Assembly: GCA_036023115.1 (NCBI GenBank)
Contig: JAYKKT010000086.1
Coordinates: forward strand, 9,501,501 to 9,565,500
Length of the DNA: 64,000 nt
Direction of reading: 5' to 3'
DNA from: Brasenia schreberi
Lineage: Eukaryota; Streptophyta; Magnoliopsida; Nymphaeales; Cabombaceae
The position numbers were made by a program, and so were the translations under genes. Positions 42,641-55,119 of the stretch are shown piece by piece. The notes below the pieces were generated by a model that was not told where the DNA came from, searched no databases, and was given only the letters and a program-made list of their open reading frames with translations. The stretch's first letter is position 1. The number at the start of each line of letters is the position of its first letter.

Positions 42641-42655
42641 CCAAAGAGGGGCATC
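42641..42655 (+). other. TE6 polypurine tract
   Basis: CCAAAGAGGGGCATC immediately before the 3' LTR; the same 15 bases as TE4. Confidence 0.9.
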
Positions 42656-44836
42656 TGTAAACACCCAAAAATTTTCAAATATTTTCAAAAACTCCTAAAT
42701 TTTGAAAGCCAATTTAAAGCCTTTATGAACCTTTAAATTCAAAACCCCAAATTTTAAAGTTTAAGCCTTTTGGGGAATATTTCAAAATAAAGATTTTAAA
42801 TTCAAACAACTCATGAGTTTTTGAAGTAGATAAACAGGTGAGACCCAATCTTTGATCCACATCGATTCCCAAAAAGCAAAGAAGATAAAGTTGGAGCATA
42901 TCAGAATCAAGATCAAATTCTAAAGCTTATCCGAAACCAGGAGAAGATCGAGCTTATCCAGGACCCAGTTCAAGCTCATCCAATTCAAGAACATTTCAAG
43001 TTGAACTCGAGACCATGGTGAAGCCGTATGGAATCAAAATCAAAGTGGAGCCGGATCATTCAAAGAATCAAATACCAAATGAGGCATTGAATTAGAAGAG
43101 CCTAATTAGGCATACCCGGCCACTACTTGGTATCAAGTTCAATACATGCTAGGACAAAACATTAGACAAGCTTGAATCGGCTACACCCAAAGACTAAGTC
43201 GGCTGCACCTAGGCCCAACCCACATGGGCTGGTTCAAGTCAACAAGAGGGACCACATATAGCTGGGCCAAATTGGATCAAGAACCAACAAGGAGCTGGTC
43301 CAATCCGCCCCATGGAAGGGGCTAGAAACCAGCCCCCTTGGCCTATAAAAGGGGCCAAGGGGGAGCAAGTTGGAGGAGGCTTGGATTATCTTCATCTCTC
43401 ATCAAAATCTTGGGAATTGGGGCTGGAAAAGAGGGCCTGCACAAGGGAAAATCGTGGGCTGCAAGTGAAGGGAAAGAGAGGGGAAAAAGAGGGTAGACAT
43501 AGGAGGGAGAGTGCGGAAGATAGAAGGAAGAAGAAGAAGGGCTGGCCGGATTCCACTCTTGGAATTCCGGCCGATCGGAGACAAAAGTTGTAAGTACTTC
43601 TTACTTTGTTTTTAAAACCTTCTTCCATATTAATTCAATTGAATTGGGGTTGTATTAATGGAGCAAAAGTCTCCCCCCACGTTGTAATAGTGAGTAGATT
43701 TGATGCCCTCATTTACATTTGCAGAATTTTCACTATTGCACATACGCACTCCATGTGTTTGCTTATATGCTTCTTCCCCAATATAATCTATAATCACTCT
43801 ATATTCTCTACCCCCTCTATGCTTATGCTTATAAACATGATTTCCCTTCATTTCAATTCAGCAATTTAATTTGGGAATGTAGAGTTGTTGCATTTTAAAT
43901 TCGGGTGAGTTTGCATCATTAGATTCTTAAAAACCGAAATCTGAGCTTTCAGCATCTCTACATCTGATGATTGCAGCAATTTTAATTTCCGAACGGTTGA
44001 TCCTTTTTATCTGAAATTTTGCACACTTGTTACAGACACATTTGGGCACTCTGTATAAAATTAGCAAGATTTTAGGGCCGCTCAGCCATGTAATAAAAGC
44101 ATATTAAGAACGACCAGATTTCTGCATCACTGTTTGCACAGTCGGATTTCCTGAAACAGAGGTCGGGTAAAAGTCCCATATCTCTGTCCACAGGAGTCCA
44201 AATTGGTTGATTTTTGATGCATTGGAAAGCTAACATCCATAGCTTTCCATCAACATCAAAATCATTAAAATCAGAGTTCTGAGCAGAGAGATACAGACTC
44301 ATCTTTGAGTTTCTATATTTCTGAAACAGAGCTGTTCCGGGTCAATGAGGTGGTCTGAGTAGATTATTTGTTTCTGATTCAATACTGCTCCAAATGCAGA
44401 TTTGAAAAAGGCTACAGTCTCTCCACACTACCAACTTTGTCTGGTAAAATTTTGATAATTTTTGGAAGTCTGTAACGCCTTGAAACCTCCCCTAGAAAAT
44501 AGCTCTGAAAACAGAATTCTCTGTTTTCAGCAACTTGTGTTTTTCCAAGTATTGAATCCGAGTGCACAAGTTCAACAAATTTTTCAAAGACATTTGTTTA
44601 TGTAAAAGGGAGTCATGTTTGCTGTCAAATGAAGTTCCTAAGCGCTCAATACTGACCCTTGAGCATCGGCTCAAGAAGGTGTGAGTGGAAAGATCCCGCT
44701 TGTACACAATCGCCTAGAAGTCTTACAAACATTTGCTAGTTTTGAACTAGCTGGCACGCTCGCGCAAGCATAGGGGTGGAAAGGTTCATTTCAAGTTTGT
44801 CTCATAAACTTTGGAATGAGAATTTTCATGTCTACA
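42656..44836 (+). repeat. TE6 3' LTR
   Basis: 2181 bp, nearly identical to 35438-37619. Differences seen by eye: loss of TC near 43208, one extra C near 43567, an A for C near 44040 and an A for G near 44273. Confidence 0.96.
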
Positions 44837-44841
44837 GCTGC
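44837..44841. repeat. TE6 target-site duplication, right copy
   Basis: GCTGC, matching 35433-35437. Confidence 0.93.
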
Positions 44842-46820
44842 CTTGGTGCTTTGGGCTAAGGTGTCTAAGGAGGGTCACTAAGGGAGAGTGTGGCACTAGG
44901 GAAGGTGGCACTAAAGGGGAGCCTAAAGGGAATGCCTAAGGAAAATCTAAGGGAGAAGATGTGGTTGGCCGGGAGGACTTGGGTGCAGTCGGCTTGGGTG
45001 GTCGACTAAGGGGAGTTTAGTGGTGGCCGGCTGCTAGGGTAGCTAGGGAATGGCAAGGATGGGAAGGGAGCTAGCTAGGGTGTCGTGGAAGGTGGGGTTA
45101 GTGGATGACTAAGAGTTGGAAGGGATGGGTCCTAGGGAGCAAGGTGGAAGGTGGCCGGGTATCACTAGGGGAGAAGGTAAAGAGCCGGGTGATGTAGAGG
45201 GTTAGGTCTGGCCGAATGGGTAGGGGTGGCAGGTGGCTGTGATGGGGTGATGTAGTGGTGGTATGGGCGGTTGAGAGTGGAGGGGGAGTGAAGAAGAGGT
45301 AGAGTTAGGTTGAGGTACTAACCGGCTGGTAGGGAGTTGGTGTCCAAGGAAGAAGAGCAGCCAGGTGATGTAGGAAGATGGAGTTCGGCCAGGCAGTGGT
45401 GGCGCAAGGTGGAGCAGGCTGGGAGGCAGTGGTGGCGCGAGGTGGAGCTTGGCTGGATGGAAGTGGTGCAGGTGGAGCAAGGTGGAGGATTCGGCTGGAA
45501 GGAGATTGGCCAAGGTCGGCTGGCCCAAGGTGGAAAAGCTTTTTTTTTCCAAAAGCCTGCCCACTAGGAGGGGGTTTATATAGGTTTGGAGATGGCGGTT
45601 GGGGCTGGTATTTGGAGGGTGGTAAGGTGGTTTAGGTAGTGGTGGTGTGGTAATAAGGTGGGCTGGTTTTGAGGAGGGGCTAGATATTTTTGTTAAAGGG
45701 GTTTTAGGTATATGGTGTGCTAGGTTTAGGTGGGGTGGTTTAGGGGTTTAGGGCTTAGCTAGGTGGGTTGGTTTTGGGGTGAGGTTTAGTGAGGTGGGTT
45801 AGGTGATTAGGCTAGGATTAGGTTAGGTTTAAGGAAATTAAGCTAGGTTTAGGGGAGGATTAGGGAGGTGGGTTAGGTGATTAGGCTAGGATTAAGCCGG
45901 GATTAGGGAAGTGGGTTAGGTGATTAGGCTAGGTTTAGGATGGGATTAGGGTAAAAGGCTAGGATTAGGGGTTTTTACTTAAGATTGGGTTAGGGAGCTC
46001 CCTTTGCATAACCCATAGACCTTGTTGCATCATGTTGGTGCAACCCTAAGTTAGGTTTTGGCTAATACAAGCTTAAACCCATGCTAATTAGGCTAACCCA
46101 CATGATTAACCCCAAACTTGACACACAAGTCAAGCTTAATTACAATCACCCTCAAATCTTATCCTCCCCCCACTCTCTCTCATGCCCATAATCCCACATG
46201 AATTTCAGGTGGGCCCCACCTCCATTTATGAGAAGGTGATGTGGGCCATGGATGTGGATATTGGATTGGATCTCTGGATCCAAATCCAAATCCAAATCCA
46301 CACATGGGTTTGGATTGAGATCTGGATATATATGGTTCAGATCCAATCCAAACTGAATTCTGACTCCTTCAGGCTGTGTTCGAAACGAACGGTTTGTGCG
46401 GGGTCTGACAACATCAGTACTCCGTCTGCGTTGGGTCTTCGCCAACATGATCGTCCGCTTCTATTTTCACCTCCCGAAGATGATTTCAAGTGATGTTTGA
46501 TGATAACAGGGTCTTGGACATTCGAGATCCTGGGGGTGGACTCAATACGAGAGTTGCTGTGCCAGGCTCGACATGTGCTCCGGTTTCGGGCTCTCTTTGG
46601 CTCTTCTGGTCCTGCTTTGATTAGGCCAAGCTTGCTTTCAAAACATATTTTAACAATTTTTAAAACATATTATACATATTTAAAACATATAAAAGTTTAA
46701 AACATCTGTATAGGGTCGCCTGGAAGGCTCCTGGGTTTCCAGACTCAAAATAGCCCTTTGGGGCTGCTTTTACAAAACCAGGTTGTTTTGAGAAATTCAT
46801 GGGATTTCGGGGTGTTTACA
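44842..46820 (-). repeat. TE5 3' LTR, U3-side portion
   Basis: Resumes after TE6. TATA box TATATAAA at 45575-45582 (complement), telomere-like TTAGG-rich tract about 45720-45990, a U3 palindrome with one change near 46320-46345, and the U3 edge TGTTTACA at 46820. Confidence 0.88.
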
Positions 46821-46835
46821 GATGCCCCTCTTTGG
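46821..46835 (-). other. TE5 polypurine tract
   Basis: CCAAAGAGGGGCATC on the minus strand, abutting the LTR. Confidence 0.85.
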
Positions 46836-47967
46836 CCTTGTCCAAATTGATTTGGATAAGGGCAAAGATGACAAACACCCCTTTCAATGTCTCCCTAGAT
46901 CTATCCATGAAAATATGGGATCGTCCCAATCTTTAGCAAAATATCACTTTTAAAACCCTGGTAGGAGGAGATATCACGCCAAAGGGATATGCAGAATAGA
47001 CTCTGGTCCTAAAATGGGATCATGTTTATGCAAGTACCATGCATGGAATGTAGATGCATGACATGGGTGTGGTGCCAAGAGTGGCGACCTCCCAGTGACC
47101 AGATGTGGTCGAACTCTCAAGACTTACTAGGCCTACTGCTCCAAGTGAGCAAATCCTATGCTGTTCGATGTTCGATTTTTCAAAATCTATTTACAAAAGC
47201 TATTTACAAAAGGGACAACTGTCTTGAGTCTCAATCCTAAGGATCTCTTGACACTCGCTTATCTAGCGGAGGTTTTATAAGAAAACAAGCTATATTTCAA
47301 ATTCCTACGCCTTACTCGAAACGTCGAATTCTCAAACAAGATGAAATTCAAGTAAGCAAATCCTATTTTTACTTTAGGATTCCTCGAAATGAACCATGCT
47401 TTAGCTTGGGATAAGCCAGGGATGGGGAAGAGATACCACGGTCCCTTCTGAAGCGTCTCGTGGTTTAAGGCATAGAAGGTGGAAAACTGCTCTTTTTGAG
47501 CTTTTTGGCCTCTTTTTCCTTTTTTCATAAAGGGTCTCCCTTTGGGAGTATTTTTTCTTTAATCCCTCTTTTTTTTTTATAAGAGAATCAATTTTTCTTT
47601 TGAATTTTGGTTTCTTTCTTTTGGAAAGAGACTTTGAATGGGAAATTCTCTTTATTTTGGCCACGTTTTCCTTTTGGAAGGAGAAGAGAAGAGGGGAGGA
47701 CTTATCCCAAGCTCACACTCGCTCCATTCCAGATCAGCCTATTTAGAAATAGCATGTACTACTTGCAAGTATCTTGCTATGTTGAACTAGGCCTTTCTTT
47801 GTAAGAAGAAGGATTTTGAAATGTAACTACGATTTTGAAGACTCCACTCTTTCACAAGTGTGAATTCTCTCACTCAGGGTCACACGACTTTGCCTTTGCA
47901 CCTTATTTTCAGGTCTCAGGGCAGCTATCCCTAAAATTTTCGAAAATGGTGGAATTTAATCCAAATC
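46836..47967 (-). other. TE5 3' UTR
   Basis: Colinear with the TE1 and TE4 3' UTRs. It includes the conserved palindrome at 47435-47464 (right arm changed to CTCGTGG) and the CTCCCTTTGGGAG hairpin near 47537. No gene seen. Confidence 0.78.
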
Positions 47968-49408
47968 CTACACATAATACTTCTTTAAGTATTGAATATT
48001 GATAGGATCTGCTAAATTCCTACCTTCTACATCAATCAACCAATATGAGTTGTTTATGGTGGTTGCACGTACAACATAGGGTCCATCCCACTTGGGGTGC
48101 TACTTTCCAAGGGGATGTGGGCCACGATAGTGGATGATTTTCAAGACCAGATCTCCCACTTCAAAGTGGCGAGGTTTCATGTGTTTGCCATAGTGTCGGG
48201 CTATCCTTTTCCGGTATGCACGAGCATGATCCATAGCAAGGAGTCGCCTCTCATCTAGCAAATCTAATTCGGCCATCCTAGCATGCTGAAGCGTCTCTAG
48301 GGGGAAGTCGAGTGCTATGGATGTATGGAATGAATGCAGTTGAGTATGAATGGGAAGAATGGCGTTTGTGCCATAGACCAATTCGAATGGTGTGGCATTC
48401 GTGGGAGTCCAGATGGAAGTCCTATAAGCCCATAAGGCTTCATCCAGCTTCTCGTGCCACGTCCTACCCTTCTCTAAAGTTTTCTCAATTATACTAATGA
48501 GAGTCTTGTTTGTGGCTTCGGCTTGGCCGTTGCCTTGAGGGTAGTAGGGTGAAGAGAAGTGGTGAGTTATGCCATACGTGTTGCACAACTTAACCATCCG
48601 CTCGTTCTTGAATGGGGTGCCATTATCAGACACAAGGTCTCGTGGAACCCCAAATCGAGCCAAGATATTCCTCCGAATGAAAGCCACCACATGTTGCCCC
48701 AGCACGTTGGTTAGGGAAATGGCTTCCACCCACTTGGAGAAATACTCCGTGGCAGCTAAAATGAATCGGTGCCCATTTGAGGCTTTTGGAAATATTGGGC
48801 CTACAATGTCAAACGCCCACATGGTAAATGGCCTGGGGTTGACCACGGAATGCAATGCAGATGATGGGATATGAATGGTGTGCCCATGCACTTGACATGG
48901 ATGACACTTCCTAACATGATTGTGACAATCCTTTTTCAGGGTGGACCAAAAATAGCCCCGTCTAAGTATTTTCATTGCCATCATGTTGGCATTAACATGA
49001 CCTCCACATTCCCCATCATGGAATTCATGCATCACTATCCTAGCCTCCTCTAGATCGATACACCTACGTAGGATGCCGGTAAAGCTTTTCTTGTATAGAA
49101 CCCCACCTAGAATGGTGTATCGGGTCGAAATCTTACGGATGAATGCCTTATCTTTGGACGTGGCATCCTCGGTGAATCCCCCATTTTCTAGAAATTATTT
49201 TATGTCGTAAAACCAGGGTTTTTCAATAGAATCGGGGTTATTTTGGCAAATATCGAAGTCGTGTGTGGATGGGTTGGGTGCATGCCAAATTTCTAAAGAC
49301 CGGGTCCCGGCAATGGGATCGACCTTTAGGGCTGAACCCAAGGAGGAGAGGGCATCGGCGATGCCATTGTCCTCTCTTCCTACGTGTGTGAGTTTACACG
49401 ATTGGAAC
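47968..49408 (-). pseudogene. TE5 pol fragment: end of archaeal-type RNase H and integrase
   Basis: Integrase is open at 48103-49194 with the zinc finger (HDGECGGH ... CHPCQ) and all three catalytic positions (WAFDIVGPIF, SDNGTPFKN, NGQAEATNKT). Breaks: TGG to TAG at 48100-48102 in the GPY module (WRPKW region) and TAA at 49195-49197 where TE4 has a glutamine codon. The natural stop is 47968-47970. At 49408 the second RNase H is cut by the TE7 LTR in the SCKLTH region. Confidence 0.9.
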
Positions 49409-50658
49409 TGTAGACGCGGGAAAATTCCCCCCTCTCCCCTTCTAGCTTATCATGGCCGGGAACGTCTAAGGCCTATTTGTATAAACAGGGCGTGCTAGCT
49501 AGCTTACCTAAGCTAGCAAAGATATATTTGAATCTAACTTCTAACGTGGCGACTATGAGCAAGTGAGCTCTTGTCGTCGCAGACCTTCTTGCACCGATGC
49601 GCAAGGGTCAGTCTGTACACTTTTAAAAATCGAGTTTTAGGGTATGAAAAAGCCTACGAAGCGGTTCAAGGTGTTTAATTCGGGTCTTTTAGATACGATT
49701 GCAGATTTTAGATCACGTGGATTTGCACATGCCTAAGTCTTTCCTTTTATCCCTTTTGGGGTCACCTAGTTTGTGTGTTATGAACACTCCACTACATGTG
49801 CGATTTTGAGCGGGGCTTGCTTTGATGCAATATGCGTCCTACCTCGTGGTATGGCATAGATGCAATGCAAACTCATGCTACTCCAAAGGGAAAACCCGAA
49901 TGTAAAGACAATGCCGAAGGGAAATAACCGAAGGGAAATGACTTGTAATGTAAATGCCGAAGGGAGATATGTATATAGGGTATATACGTGCCCTTACTTG
50001 GGTCTTACAAATAAGAGCGAAGGCTCAATGTGGGTGCGTGCTTGAATTGAAAGACTTACACACACGACATGAAATAAAACCCAAATATAACTTGCAGTAT
50101 GGCCTTGATTAAGGTCTTGGGAATAAGAGCGAAAGCTCAATGTGTGTGAGTGCTTGAATTGAAGTACTACGCACACAACATGAAATTAAACCCAAATATA
50201 ACTTGCAGTATGGCCTTGATTAAGGTCTTGGGAATAAGAGCGAAAGCTCAATGTGTGTGAGTGCTTGAATTCAAGTACTACGCACACAACATGAAATTAA
50301 ACCCAAATAGTATAACACGGCCCTTACTTGGGTCTTTCAAATAAGAGCGAAGGCTCAATGTGTGTGAGTGCTTGAATTGAAAGACTTACACACACGACAT
50401 GAAATGAAAACCCAAATAGTATAGCACAGCCCTTACTTGGGTCTTTCAAATAAGAGCGAAGGCTCAATGTGTGTGAGTGCTTGAATTGAAAGACTTACAC
50501 ACACGACATGAAATGAAAACCCAAATAGTATAGCACGGCCCTTACTTGGGTCTTTCAAATAAGAGCGAAGGCTCAATGTGTGTGAGTGCTTGAATTGAAA
50601 GACTTACACACACGACATGAAATGAAAACCCAAATAGTATAGCACGGCCCTTACTTGG
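49409..50658 (-). repeat. TE7 LTR, U5-side portion with 109-bp tandem repeats
   Basis: U5 stem-loop 1 is at 49588-49605 and the GCTAGC hairpin near 49498-49517. Tandem repeats run from about 49980. The last units are exactly 109 bases apart (CCTTACTTGG at 50431, 50540 and 50649). TE8 is inserted in the last unit. Confidence 0.88.
50654..50658. repeat. TE8 target-site duplication, left copy
   Basis: CTTGG, repeated at 63759-63763. Confidence 0.87.
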
Positions 50659-52214
50659 TGTAGACGCGCGAAAACCCCCGCCTCTTGCCTTTTTCAGGGC
50701 TCGGAGCGGATCCTCTCGTGTGTCTAAGGCCTATGTATGCAAACAGGGCATGCCAGCTAGCTTACCTAAGCTAGCGAAGATATTTTTAACACTGACTTCT
50801 AAACGTGGCGACTGTGAGCAAGTAAGCTCTTGTCGTCGCAGACCTTCTTGCACCGATGCGCAAGGGTCAGTCTGTACGCTTTGAAAAAATCGAGTTTTTG
50901 GAGAGAAAGTCTACGAAGCGGTTCGAGGTGTCTTATTTCGGGTTTTTAAAATGCGATTGCATGTTTTAGATCACGTGGATTTGCACGTGCCTAAGTCTTT
51001 TCTTTTATCCCTTTTTGGGCCACCTAGTTTGTGTGTTATGAACACTCCACTACATGGGCGAATTCGAGCGGGGCTTGCTTCGATGCAATATGCGTCCTAC
51101 CTCGTGGTATGGCGTAGATGCAATGCAAACTCATGCTACTCCAAAGGGAAAACCCGAAATGTAAAGACAATACTGAAGGGAAATAGCTGAAGGGAAATAA
51201 CTAAAGGGAAATAACTGAAGGGAAATAACCAAAGGGAGATATGTATATAGATTATGTATATGAGCCCTTACTCGGGTCTTACAAATAAGAGCGAAGGCTC
51301 AATGTGGGTGCGTGCTTGAATTGAAAGACTTACTCACACGACATGAAATTAAACCCAAATATAAATTGCAGTATGGCCTTGACTAAGGTCTTGGGAGTAA
51401 GAGCGAAGGCTCAATGTGTGTGAGAGTGCTTGAATTGAAGTACTACACACACGACATAAATGAAACCCAAATAAAACTGCAATAAGGCCTTTACTAAGGT
51501 CTTGGGAATAAGAGCGAAGGCTCAATGTGTGTGAGAGTGCTTGAATTGAAAGACTTACACACACGACATGAAATGAAACCCAAATAGTATAGGTCGGCCC
51601 TTACTTGGGTCTTTCAAATAAGAGCGAAAGCTCCACGTGTGTGAAAGTGCTTGAATTGAAAGACTTACTCACACGACGTGAAATGAAACCCAAATAGTAT
51701 AGGTCGGCCCTTACTTGGGTCTTTCAAATAAGAGCGAAAGCTCAATGTGTGTGAGTGCTTGAATTGAAAGACAACGCACCCAACTTAAGCAAAACCCTTC
51801 GAAAACGAAAATATATATATACACTTATGTATTAGGGGCTGATTAGGCTCGTGTGTGTTCAAAATCGTGCACGACTAAGAGAGTGCACGTGTGTAGGTGT
51901 GCCAAGCCACGTTATTACAAGCAGGGGGAGACTATGCTCCGTTATTACAACCCCGTATCAAATTGAATCTCAAGCAAGTATACAACTAAAGACCGATTTA
52001 GGCACTTACGAGTAGCTGATCCGTAGAGGCCTTGCTTGAGCGTGGGCTTGGCCTTCGCCTTGGGCTGCAAACGGGAGCTCCGCGAGGATGGGTGACCAAG
52101 GGTGTTGGCCGGCTGCAAGTGGGGCGCGGGATTGGCGCCTCGAAGGTGGCCGGCTGCAAATGGGTGTCGCCTTGATGTGGACGATCAAAAGGTTGGGCCA
52201 AGTAAGTGTGTAGG

Positions 52215-52219
52215 GTCAC
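52215..52219. repeat. TE9 target-site duplication, left copy
   Basis: GTCAC, repeated at 62001-62005. Confidence 0.93.
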
Positions 52220-53819
52220 TGTAGACACCGAAAATTTTCACTTGCGGGTTCTTAGGCCTGAAGTGAACCTTTTCGCAATCTACTTCGCTTTATGGGCGTG
52301 CCAGCTAGTTTACTTTAACTAGCAAAGTATGTTTTGAAAACAATCTGACTTTTGAAAGGCGATTGTAGGCAAGCGGGATTTTTACGTCGCAGACCTTCTT
52401 GCACCGATGCGCAAGGGTCAGTCTGTACGCTTAGAGACTTCGCTTTGAAACAAGTTTAACTCAAAATATATTTTGAATGAAGAAGTGTTTTAAAACCTTT
52501 TGAAAACCATGCATTTGGGCGATTTTGACTTTGTAAGGGTTGGACGACCCTAAGTCTTGCACGATTTGATTCGGGTTTGTACGATTCTCAGATTTTAGAT
52601 CACGTGGATTTGCACGTGCCTAAGTCTTTCTTTTTATCCCTTTATGGGCCACCTAGGTGTGTGTTATGAACACTCCACTACATGGGGCGAATTTGAGCGG
52701 GAGTACGGGGCTTGCTTCGATGCAATATGCGTCCTACCTCGTGGTATGGCGTAGATGCAAGGCAAACTCACGCTACTCCAAAGGGAAAACCCGAAATTAA
52801 AAGACAATGCCGAAGGGAAATTGCCGAAGGGAAATGACTTGTAAAGTAAATAGCCGAAGGGAAATGACTTGTAAAGTAAATAGCGGAAGGGGAAATATGG
52901 CTATATCTTAAGAGCGGAAAGGCTCAATTGTGTAAGTGTGTGTCGTGTATATATTGAAAGACAACGCACACGACTTGAACCTTAAAACCCGAATCTTAAA
53001 GACGTAGCCGAAAGAAATACTTTATATAGAGTATATGTAGGGGCCCTTACTTGGGTCTTGTAAATAAGAGCGAAGGCTCAATGTGTGTGCGTGCTTGAAT
53101 TGAAAGACTTACACACACGACATGAAATGAAACCCAAATATAAATTGCAGTATGCCTTGACTAAGGTCTTGGGAGTAAGAGCGAAAGCTCAATGTGTGTG
53201 AGTGTAGAATTGAAGTACTACGCACACGACATAAATGAAACCCAAATATAACTGCAATAAGGCCTTTACTAAGGTCTTGGGAGTAAGAGCGAAGGCTCAA
53301 TGTGTGTGCGTGTAGAAAATGGAACGACAACACACACGACTTAATTAAAAACCCCCTTGACTTAAAATATATAAATATAACTATATATTAAGGGCTTGTT
53401 AGGCCCGTGTGTGTGCAAGAAGTGTACGACTAAGAGCGGAAAGGCTCAAGTGCGTGTGTGTGTGGGTGTGTCAAACCACGTTATTACAATCGGGGGAGAC
53501 GAAGCTCCTTTACTACAACCCCGTATCAAAATTTAATTGAATATAAAGCCAGTTAATGTAATAGACCAAGTTTAGACACTTACAAATAGCCGGTCCATGT
53601 TCAACTTGCTTGCACGTGGGCTCACGGTTCACCTTGGGCAGCCAAGAGGGGGTTATCCTAGGTGGCTTTGAGAGAGGTTCTATGAGGCACGGTTAGGGTC
53701 TTAGGGGAACTAAGGTTCGGCCAAGACGGGGGCTGTGTAAGGTCTGTCCTAGGGTACAGGTCACGGCCAGGGTGAAGGTTAGGTCAGCAGGGGGGTGATC
53801 AAATCAGTAGGGAGGTGGT

Positions 53820-54005
53820 CGGGTGGCTGGCGCGGCTGTTGGGCGCCTGGCGCAGCAGACGGGCGCCTGACGCGGCTGCAGTGGCGTGGGGCGCGCTGTG
53901 GCGCAGGACGCGCTGCGGCGCGGGGCGTGCAGGCAGGCGAGGGGGCGCGCGGCAGGCAACAGGGGCGCGCGGCAGGACTCAGGGCGCGCGGCAGGCGCTG
54001 GTTGC
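53820..54005 (-). repeat. CpG-rich GC tract in TE9 3' LTR
   Basis: A run of GGCGCG/GCGCCTG-type units, strikingly rich in CpG compared with its surroundings. It lies downstream of the TATA box on the transcribed side. The 5' LTR copy (60731-60970) has about 57 extra bases of the same units. No conserved protein is evident in it. Confidence 0.8.
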
Positions 54006-54057
54006 TCACGGCCGGCCGGGGTGAAGTTGTTGGGGTTTGTTAGGGATGGTTTGAGGC

Positions 54058-54175
54058 GGTTGGGGTTAGGTTAGGTCTAGTTAGGGTTAGGTTGGTTCAG
54101 TTAGGGTTAGGTTGGTTCAGTTAGGGTTAGGTTCAGTTAGGGTTAGGTAGGTTCGAACCTAGGCTAGGTTGGGGT
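54058..54175 (-). repeat. Telomere-like tract in TE9 3' LTR
   Basis: Repeats of AGTTAGGGTTAGGTTGGTTC spaced about 25 bases; repeated at about 61020-61140. It resembles degenerate telomere repeat but the period and variants fit an LTR minisatellite. Confidence 0.7.
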
Positions 54176-54398
54176 TAGGTTTACCTCTTGGAGCCGGTCC
54201 TTCTTGGCTTGAGCCCACGTCTCCACGGTTGCAGCCACTTGGTCCAGCCCACCTTGGTTGCAGCCACTTGGTCTAGACCCACTTAGCCCACATGGCTTGA
54301 ACCCACCTCACCCAATGAGCCCACATGGCTAGGTCTATCACTCCCTCTCTCTCCTCCCAAATATTTGCATGAACCCTTTACATGGACCCCCTCACCTC

Positions 54399-54406
54399 TA
54401 TTTATA
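54399..54406 (-). promoter_or_regulatory. TATA box, TE9 3' LTR
   Basis: CTATAAATAGAGG context on the minus strand, a close match to the plant TATA consensus. The 5' LTR copy is 61361-61368. Confidence 0.8.
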
Positions 54407-55104
54407 GAGATTTGAGGTGGGTCTTGGATTTGGGTTTGGGTTTGGGGTTTGGATCCATACCCAAATCCAAACACTATTTGGATCTGGATATTGGATCTCG
54501 GATATTTTGAGATCTGTATCCGATCCAAACCCAATATTTTTATGGATACGGATATGGATATTTTGATCCAGATCCGATCCAATCCAAACACTATTTGGAT
54601 CCAATCCAAATCCAAACACTATTTGGATCGACCCAAACACTATTTGGATTGGCCCAAATCCAAACACTATTCATTACATGGATTTGGATCTGGATATATA
54701 TGGTCCAAACACTATTTGGATTGGTCCAAATCCAAACACTATCCAAACACTATTCAAAATTTCTTCGGACAGTCCTTCTTGGCTTCTCGAGGCGAACGAT
54801 CTGTGCGGGCACTGGCTTCATCAGCGCTCCGTCTGGTGCTGGGTTTTCCCCAACTTTGTCGTCCGGACTCCGTCTCGCCGTTCTGGACTCCGTTGAGCTT
54901 TTCATCAAATGGGCTCTGCTTTCTTTTGTTTTTTTATCAGGGAGTGGCTTCTGAAGCTCTGGGCTTGAATCCTCTTCGGGCCTAGGGTCTTCTTTTGCCT
55001 TCTGTACCTGTTTTCACATTTCAAAACAGGTCGTCGTTTTGGCTTAAATGAGCTTTTTGGTGTTTTGAGAGTTTTTGAAAAATAGAAGATTTGGGGTGTT
55101 TACA

Positions 55105-55119
55105 GATGCCCCTCTTTGG
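55105..55119 (-). other. TE9 polypurine tract
   Basis: CCAAAGAGGGGCATC on the minus strand, abutting the 3' LTR. Confidence 0.9.

Larger units (their letters stand above)
35438..44836 (+). mobile_element. TE6: complete non-autonomous Tat-derived retrotransposon (9.4 kb)
   Basis: 5' LTR 35438-37619, primer site 37624-37641, ORF1 37737-39065, decayed pol, 3' UTR, polypurine tract 42641-42655, 3' LTR 42656-44836. Flanked by GCTGC (35433-35437, 44837-44841). The LTRs (2182 and 2181 bp) differ, by eye, at two bases plus one 2-base and one 1-base indel, so insertion is very recent. Pol is only recognisable as scattered fragments, so movement needs enzymes from another element. Confidence 0.96.
34032..49408 (-). 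mobile_element. TE5: autonomous-type element (3' LTR and 3' internal end), carrying TE6
   Basis: The left edge TGTAGATG at 34032 follows GGCTT and interrupts TE3 integrase. The 3' LTR is 34032-35437 and 44842-46820; then complemented polypurine tract, 3' UTR, integrase and second RNase H to 49408, where TE7 interrupts. The 5' part is beyond the window. Confidence 0.88.
52220..55104 (-). repeat. TE9 3' LTR
   Basis: 2885 bp. Contains U5 stem-loop 1 (52398-52415), stem-loop 2 (52304-52323), tandem repeats (about 53040-53340), a CpG-rich tract (53820-54005), a telomere-like tract (54058-54175), TATA box (54399-54406) and a U3 region with multiple CAAACACTATTTGGAT repeats (54585-54770), more than in the 5' LTR. 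Confidence 0.95.

Noticed and set aside
53779..54074. Arginine/alanine-rich frames in the CpG block of TE9 LTRs (also 60690-61036)
   Set aside because: Overlapping open frames on both strands result from the GC repeat; length changes by repeat-number differences between the two LTRs.
54398..54985. Frames of isoleucine/proline/asparagine repeats in TE9 U3
   Set aside because: They are translations of the ATCCAA/CAAACACTATTTGG repeats and differ between the two LTRs of the same element.
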